A stretch of DNA of 64,000 nt. Origin: Oscheius onirici. Lineage: Eukaryota; Nematoda; Chromadorea; Rhabditida; Rhabditidae. The notes beneath the pieces were generated by a model that was not told the origin of the DNA, made no database searches, and was given only the letters and a program-made list of their open reading frames with translations. Positions 58,500-64,000 of the stretch are shown here, piece after piece (the stretch's first letter is position 1; each line of letters starts with the position of its first letter). The position numbers and the translations under genes were made by a program. The stretch lies in the NCBI GenBank assembly GCA_932521025.1, contig OW051473.1, positions 62,001 through 126,000 on the forward strand. Reading direction: 5' to 3'.

Positions 58500-60340
58500 G
58501 ACAGAGAGAGAGGGCCGAAAAGACACGAATGTGGTAATTAAGCAGCGTTCAAGGACATTGGAAGAGACGCAATTTCAATGGATTTGATCGTATTCGAAAA
58601 CTGGGAAAATGGAGACAATATCGAACAAAAAATATTATTTCTGGGCCCAGAACGTAGGTAAGATGTTTTAAGCCAACACTTCTATCACATACATTGAAAG
58701 CTATGGTAAACAAACTCTGTTTTAGAGTTGATGAATTGGAGATTACGAGAATCTAAGGGGTTAATTGTACTTCAACGTCAAAACATCTTTTCGTACATAG
58801 ATCTGGAAATTCACAACCTAATTAACGCGATACAGAAATTGCTTTTGTTACAAAAGAGGTCGAAAAAAAATGGAAGAGCAGACTATTCAAAAAAATAGTT
58901 AACCTAAGCGACAAGAAGCGAAGATCACCTATTTCAGTGATTTTTATGGCAGTGGAACGGAAGTGAGCAGAATTTCGGGTTTCCTATCAGGCGTCTTCTA
59001 TCTGGCAATTTATGTGATAGAAACTGCGGTTGCATTCATTTGAACTATTGGGCTTTTCAGGCAAATAAAATACTGGTGTTTAGATAAGTGAGCCAAGGAC
59101 AGTTTTTAAGTATAGTTTAATCATTATTAGACTGATGGTCGACTGTTTCAGTGGAGCCTACGACCTGTTTGGTTAGTTTGAACTTACCTTTTTGGTCGTT
59201 GGTTGTGTGTGGTCCAGTTGCCTTTTTCTTCCGATTTCTGACTGCATCAGCAGGTTTCGTACTGAAAAATGATTTTTCACGACAATGATCACGAAACAGC
59301 TGAACGACAAAGTAAGACCCTTGTCACGAAAGATATGTAAACGCAAGCAAATTACTGACGCTGTCAGAACGACAAGCCTCCATGGGTGGTCCAAAAAACT
59401 ACCCACGACATTTGATGGCCTGTGAAAATGACTATAGCGCAGAAATCAAATTGGACGGAAAAAGCTGGTGGGCAGTAAGCGGTGACCTTAGTCACTGAAA
59501 TTGGCTCAACTAGCAATAGTGACAGGATTGGATAAATAGGAAAAAGATGAGTGGTAAAGGTACAGACAGGGAGTCGAAAAATATTTAGGGGGAATAAAAA
59601 GAAGCAAATCTGATCCAACTTTTAGCAAAATGTCCTGGACTGTTCCAAAACAGACTTGGAATATGTTTTCAATTATCCTCTTATTGCAATGAGTGTTGGA
59701 TTTAGCCATTAACATGTTCACGTTAGCTAACATCTTATCAAAGGTTGAATTAAAATATTCGTTCATAAAAATCAGAAAATTCGGCAAAATGCTAATGATA
59801 GATTGAAGAAGATTTTGAAGCTCTTTTGGCAGTTGAGTTCGGAACACCGGTCTGACCCCGTATTTATTGTTGACCAGCTGCTGCGGCGACTAGGAGGTCC
59901 AGATGTACTGGTCAATTTTGTTCCTGCCAGCCACGTTCCAAAAGATATGCTCCAAAACATAGTAACGTCAATTGTAAAATCAAAGAGGAAAAGGTACTTG
60001 CGATAATAGGACAAGTATGGCAAGATCCTCGTTAATCTACAGTAAAAAACATCTTCCAGCTGTTACAGCTGCGCGAGCTCATGTTGAAAGATCCGAAAGA
60101 TTTGAGAATAATAATATAATGAGCTGCTATACTTCATGGTAGTGCACAATTTCAGATTCAATTCAAAGTCATCTTATAACCTTTTCGGGCAAGTTTCTTT
60201 TACTCCATGACCCTTAACCAAAAAATTGAAAAGCGCCGGGTGGCTCAGACATCAGCTCGATTGGAGATTATCCAAACTTAGGTTTATGTGTCCTCACACG
60301 AAAGGTGATTTCAATGAGGGTATTAGGCAGGACAGGATAG
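58500..60340. other. Unresolved stretch with possible exons
   Basis: A plus-strand frame at 59779-60006 after AAAATCAG reads RLKKILKLFWQLSSEHRSDP and LLRRLGGPDVLVNFVPASHV, ending KSKRKRYLR, and could be a last exon. A minus-strand frame at 59506-59847 is also helical in composition. Neither can be joined to a gene here. Confidence 0.3.
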
Positions 60341-60399
60341 GCAGAGTCTAGTGAGAACACTTAAAAATAGCAACGTATGCATTCGTGAAAAAAACCGAA

Positions 60400-60893
60400 T
60401 TCCGTCAGTGAAATTCACTGCAAAGATGGGATGTTGCATTTCTCCAAATCCGTCAAGCTTGAGACAGTTTTTGCTGGATCAGTTGATTGATACCTTTGAC
60501 ATATTTTCCCGCTGCCGATTGTCGCCAAATAGGGAGAGTTGCCGGATCGACAGATGAACAATGTTGCCGATTTTCTGATTGAAAAACTTAACATGTTACA
60601 GTTTTAAAACCGAAAAAAGAAATCTAAACGTGCTCACCATATATCGTCAGAACAGACAAATCTCACTTCGATAAGTTCCTCTTCGTCCTCGCATTCCACC
60701 TCTCCTTCACTTTCTTCCGATTCGGAAGTGACTTGTTCGTATTCTAATGGCATCTCCAGTTTTCTTTTTCCTGAAGTTTGGCGTTATAGTTTATGAATAT
60801 GAAAACAAACTTGAAATCTTTGCTTTATTATGTTTCGGCGATAACTTTGACGACATGCTAGACGGTTCGTTGAGCGAAGATGCTGCTCTGAAA
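60400..60893 (-). CDS. Possible small acidic nuclear protein
   Basis: After CTGCCTTTCAG (about 60894) a minus-strand exon contains MSSKLSPKHNKAKIS. It joins across GTTTGTTTTC..CTTCAG to RKRKLEMPLEYEQVTSESEE and GEVECEDEEELIE (donor GTGAGA). It then joins across a TTTTCAATCAG acceptor to KIGNIVHLSIRQLSLFGDNR and QRENMSK. A basic cluster (KISRKRKLE) followed by an acidic run suggests a nuclear protein. Phases are consistent over three exons. The next junction gives an immediate stop, so the protein would be about 70-80 residues. No family recognised. Confidence 0.4.
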
Positions 60894-60899
60894 GGCAGT

Positions 60900-62660
60900 G
60901 ATTATAGATTAATGATTATAGAATTATAGATGATGATTAAGAGCGATAGGACTGAGATGCAATTATAGCAGGCAAAAAAAGCCGACTACCGAGAGTCATC
61001 TTAGTTAATGGTAAAAAGATGTTGTGGACAAGATTTAATTAACATTGCAATGAAGAAACCAAGGGGAAACGGAGGATAACTTTCACAAACAGTAAATGTA
61101 CCTTAAAAGGAATTATAACCAGCAGTCTGCAACGGCTTTCGCTGCCATTTATAGCTAAAAGTTAGTTCAGAATTGGTGGTACAAAAAACATGTACAAGTT
61201 CTGGGTTCCAGCTCGATTAACCTATGAACAAACCCTAATTTATTTGGACTGTCTTGCTTCCACTACAAGTTCAAAAGTGACTACCTAATCCTGACAATTT
61301 CAGACTTGTTGCGACGAATCTGGCCACGGACATCTCACAAACAAACAGAGTCCACGACAGGGCGCCCTATACAGGCACAGTTTAGTCAAAACAATGCGGG
61401 CAAGAAGCTGTTTTTCTCTGTACGAATTGTCAACAAAACGCGAGTTACAACTTTTCGTAAACACATAAGTTTCGTACCTTCCAATCACATCGTGGATAGC
61501 ACTCAAAACAAAAGACGGCAACAAATGTTGAGAGACAGAGCTGGCCGTAAACGGCCGAAAATGAATTTGACAGGCAACAAATAAGAAGTTTATTGAAATG
61601 ATGTGAACTGCATCCGGTGAACAGGTGCGAGTAGCAGAAGGTCTTTTTTGCACAAAGTCACTTTTCGCGGCCGGTCATACTCAAAAAGGGCTGGTGCCTG
61701 AAATCTGAAAGTTTAATTTAACCCAAAATTGTGTTTATTCTTATCGTCCGCATCTCTTTGATATTCCGCCCCCTCTTCTCAGACTGTCAGAGTTTACAAC
61801 TTTTTGTCATGCGGTCGGCCATCTGTTGTATACAACTGTCGGGGTAAAGTGGACTAGCTGTCTGCAACACAAGTTAGCTGGAGGAACCTCTCCTTTTATC
61901 ATAAGCTTGAATAGAAGCTGCAGTTATACTTTAAAAATATTTTCCACATAACTCACCATTGATTCAACAAAAGTGCATTTTTTTCGTCATTGTCTGGTAT
62001 TCGTTTATAACGAGGACAATGAGTCAACTCCCACGCTACGCTAGCTGATTCCAGTTCGGTTGCGATCAGCATACGCTGCGCTCGCTTTTCCGTTTTTCTC
62101 TACCACAAAACAATAGTGTATCCTCAAATTTTCTGCGTGTACATCTTCGTTTAACTGATGGGTCCGAATGTTCTCGGAGATGCGCTTTTTCGGGCACGTA
62201 GTTTGTTTGCATAGCTAAAAGAGGATATCGATCTTCTCTATTGTTTCTTCGATCACCCTGAGCCCTGCTCTCTGATAGACTTGTCTTCTTAGTCTTGGTT
62301 TTTTAGCTTTTTGTCAATATCTCCCGCCTCTCTTATTGATTTTAATCAAAGCAAACTGACCATTTTCCCAGTAGGCATCTCAATCTTTTATTTGGGGCCT
62401 GCTTTTTTATACTTCCTGTCCGTGGCCTAACTGTAGTTTCAATTGTAATTTTCAACACTTTTATCTTGGCAGAATACTGATTTTTTGTGTTTCTGAATTG
62501 GCCAGCAAAATTCAACTTCCGATACACGTGATCTTCAAAGTCCCCTTGCGGTGTCTGCGCGACCATCTACTGTCTTGTGAGGCGGAGTACTTTTTCGCGG
62601 GCGAAAGTGCAAGCTCCTTCGTACAAATCATGTCTCTTGCCTTCGGGTTATACAATATTT
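60900..62660. other. Intergenic stretch with an ambiguous ORF pair
   Basis: Frames on both strands at 61300-61650 are open for 90-117 codons over the same bases. Neither has supporting splice sites or motifs, and I annotate no gene. The rest contains nothing I can support. Confidence 0.4.
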
Positions 62661-62667
62661 TTCAGAT

Positions 62668-63454
62668 GTCCAAACAGTGGGAAAAGGTGGTCGAACATGT
62701 TGGACTACAATCTGCAGAGGCGGAGGTATGTTTTTTCAACATTCAATCTTTTGATTTGCCTCCCAATCAGTTTCATGCATTTCATTTCAAATTGAGACTC
62801 AGCAGCCACAGGAGGAAGAGGTCCAATTTTTGTACGAAGTCCAACCGCGACTAGAGGACACTGGAGACTTTCAGTTTCTTCACAAAACTGGTCCGCAGCA
62901 TCTGCCTCCTCCGCCGATGGATCCCACGCCTACCGTTCCGGGAGCCGTCTATGTCGTGAGTTGTTTCTTTCATTATTTCTGGCTGAATTTTATTGTTGAG
63001 AAACACCATAAGATTTTATAGACACCTGGTTACAACATTCCGCTCTTTGGACCCATTTTGCCTATCGTTCCTCTGGAGCCAATGATCGCTTGCTTCCCTC
63101 CCATTGGTACTTTCCTTCCGCTTCTTCAGCCGTTTCCCGTACCAGTAAGTTTCACGAAGCTCTAGATCATTTCCGTATTCAAAACGCATAAAATTCTTCT
63201 TATAGATGCGCATCGGTCTCGGTTACCCCGCCTACAACGTCAGCTTTGCGATGAATGTCAATGTTAGTGTCTGTTTCTCACAAACTATAAAGAAAATTCA
63301 GAGACAAGCGAATTTCGGAGCAAATAACCAGCCCGCTGTCGAGGTGAATAATAAACTTTTGTCCTAAATGTAGTTTAAGATTGTTCCCAACCTGAACCAG
63401 GTCACAATCGAAGAGATTACGGACGAGCCCGAACAGAAGCAAGGAGGCGAGTAA
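62668..63454 (+). CDS. Proline-rich protein, unknown function
   Basis: The ATG at 62668 follows TATTTTTCAG, a typical trans-splice context, and encodes MSKQWEKVVEHVGLQSAEAE. Four further exons join in frame with GT/AG borders: QPQEEEVQFLYEVQPRLEDT with HLPPPPMDPTPTVPGAVYV (to about 62955), PGYNIPLFGPILPIVPLEPM and CFPPIGTFLPLLQPFPVP (63022-63144), MRIGLGYPAYNVSFAMNVNV to ANFGANNQPAVE (63208-63342), and IVPNLNQVTIEEITDEPEQK ending at the TAA/TAG near 63454. It has about 215 residues, rich in Pro, Leu and Ile in the middle, acidic at both ends, with no signal peptide or membrane helix. I recognise no family. The clean exon structure argues for a real, conserved gene. Confidence 0.65.
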
Positions 63455-63459
63455 CATGG

Positions 63460-64000
63460 AAAAGAAAAGGAATCTAGCAGTTCTCTAATTCCGACTATTC
63501 ATCTTTACCTCGCCTTGCCATATCTTTTGTACTTGTAACTTTGACGGGGGTTTTACTTACATATTCGTTTCTAATAACGGCTTAGTTCCTTACTTTTTGC
63601 TTTTTTTCCTCAATTTTAAGCAAAACTGTGCCCTATTCTTCAGTTTCTCCAATCAGAAACGGCTTTTCCCGACCACAGTAGGACAACTTACCGTTTCAGT
63701 ACGATTAAAGAAACAAATTTTGTTAAGCCCATGACGTTGGTGAATAAATAAAGGATGTTTTTATCAAATGTTTGATATAGTTTTTACGTTTTTAAAATGC
63801 ACACAACTTTCAGGAATTCCAATAAAGAAGAGCGTATTTTCGGGGCCAAATAATCTGCTGCGGTAGTCGGCATTGCGTACTTTTGCTCTCCTCGAGCCGA
63901 TGAGGAGGCCTTCATCCGCGTCCTTTTCGAAACCGTCTTTCAATTTAACAGCATCTTAGTTTCCAGCATTTAATATTGCTAAAATTGTCACTTCGTGACA
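63460..64000. other. 3' flank and window end
   Basis: Contains AATAAA-type words (for example AATAAATAAA near 63743) suitable as polyadenylation signals for the upstream gene. Nothing else is supported before the window ends. Confidence 0.4.

Noticed and set aside
61300-61653. Overlapping open frames on both strands
   Set aside because: Both strands are open over the same bases and neither has splice or motif support, so no gene is called.

Overview
The window is nuclear DNA of an animal, most likely a nematode. Genes are split into many small exons by introns that are often only 35-80 nt long, with GT..TTTCAG or TTTTAG borders. Several first exons are preceded by a TTTTCAG-ATG context typical of trans-spliced nematode genes. 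There is a short (TTAGGC)n tract, the nematode telomere unit. Recognisable families (Galpha12, an FkbM-type methyltransferase with a nematode-style carboxyl end, Nramp/SMF, SulP/SLC26, an intestinal-type carboxylesterase, a clarin-like protein, an F-box protein, an RTE retrotransposon) fit that group. The species cannot be read from the sequence; the abundance of tRNA-derived SINEs is unlike my picture of C. elegans.

Layout. 1-5.5 kb: no convincing protein gene, one tRNA-Val. 5.5-9.8 kb: two minus-strand genes head-to-tail, a SulP/SLC26 anion transporter followed about 160 bp downstream by a short-chain dehydrogenase (possible operon). 9.8-12.6 kb: no gene seen. 12.6-19.3 kb: a G-protein alpha subunit of the 12/13 class with a possible distant GC-rich leader exon, then a type-B carboxylesterase whose introns hold a tRNA-Asp, a broken tRNA-Glu and a SINE remnant. 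20-24.5 kb: a ZP-domain-like single-pass membrane protein with a long charged tail. 25.6-27.3 kb: a four-TM clarin-like protein. 27.9-44.4 kb: a minus-strand block of multi-pass membrane proteins (at least four genes, A to D) with shared exon architecture and no family I recognise. They are interspersed with two small genes, a decayed RTE retrotransposon and several repeat families. 45.9-48.2 kb: an Nramp divalent-metal transporter. 49.3-49.5 kb: a G-protein gamma subunit. 50.7-52.6 kb: an FkbM-like methyltransferase protein. 55.9-57.3 kb: an F-box protein. 58.2-58.5 kb: a small secreted-peptide-like ORF with a TATA box. 60.3-60.9 kb: a possible small nuclear protein gene. 62.7-63.5 kb: a proline-rich protein with clean splice sites.

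The accessory signal is concentrated in 24-46 kb: a tRNA-derived SINE family with seven copies and a mosaic subfamily, a Mutator-like miniature element with a 9-bp target duplication nested in one SINE, a second repeat family (R2) with four copies, a near-perfect foldback element in an intron, and the RTE copy. The most unusual coding content is the membrane-protein block. Its members share the position of the last intron immediately before the last membrane helix, which suggests a tandem, divergent 7TM-like family. One member carries a one-base homopolymer frameshift.
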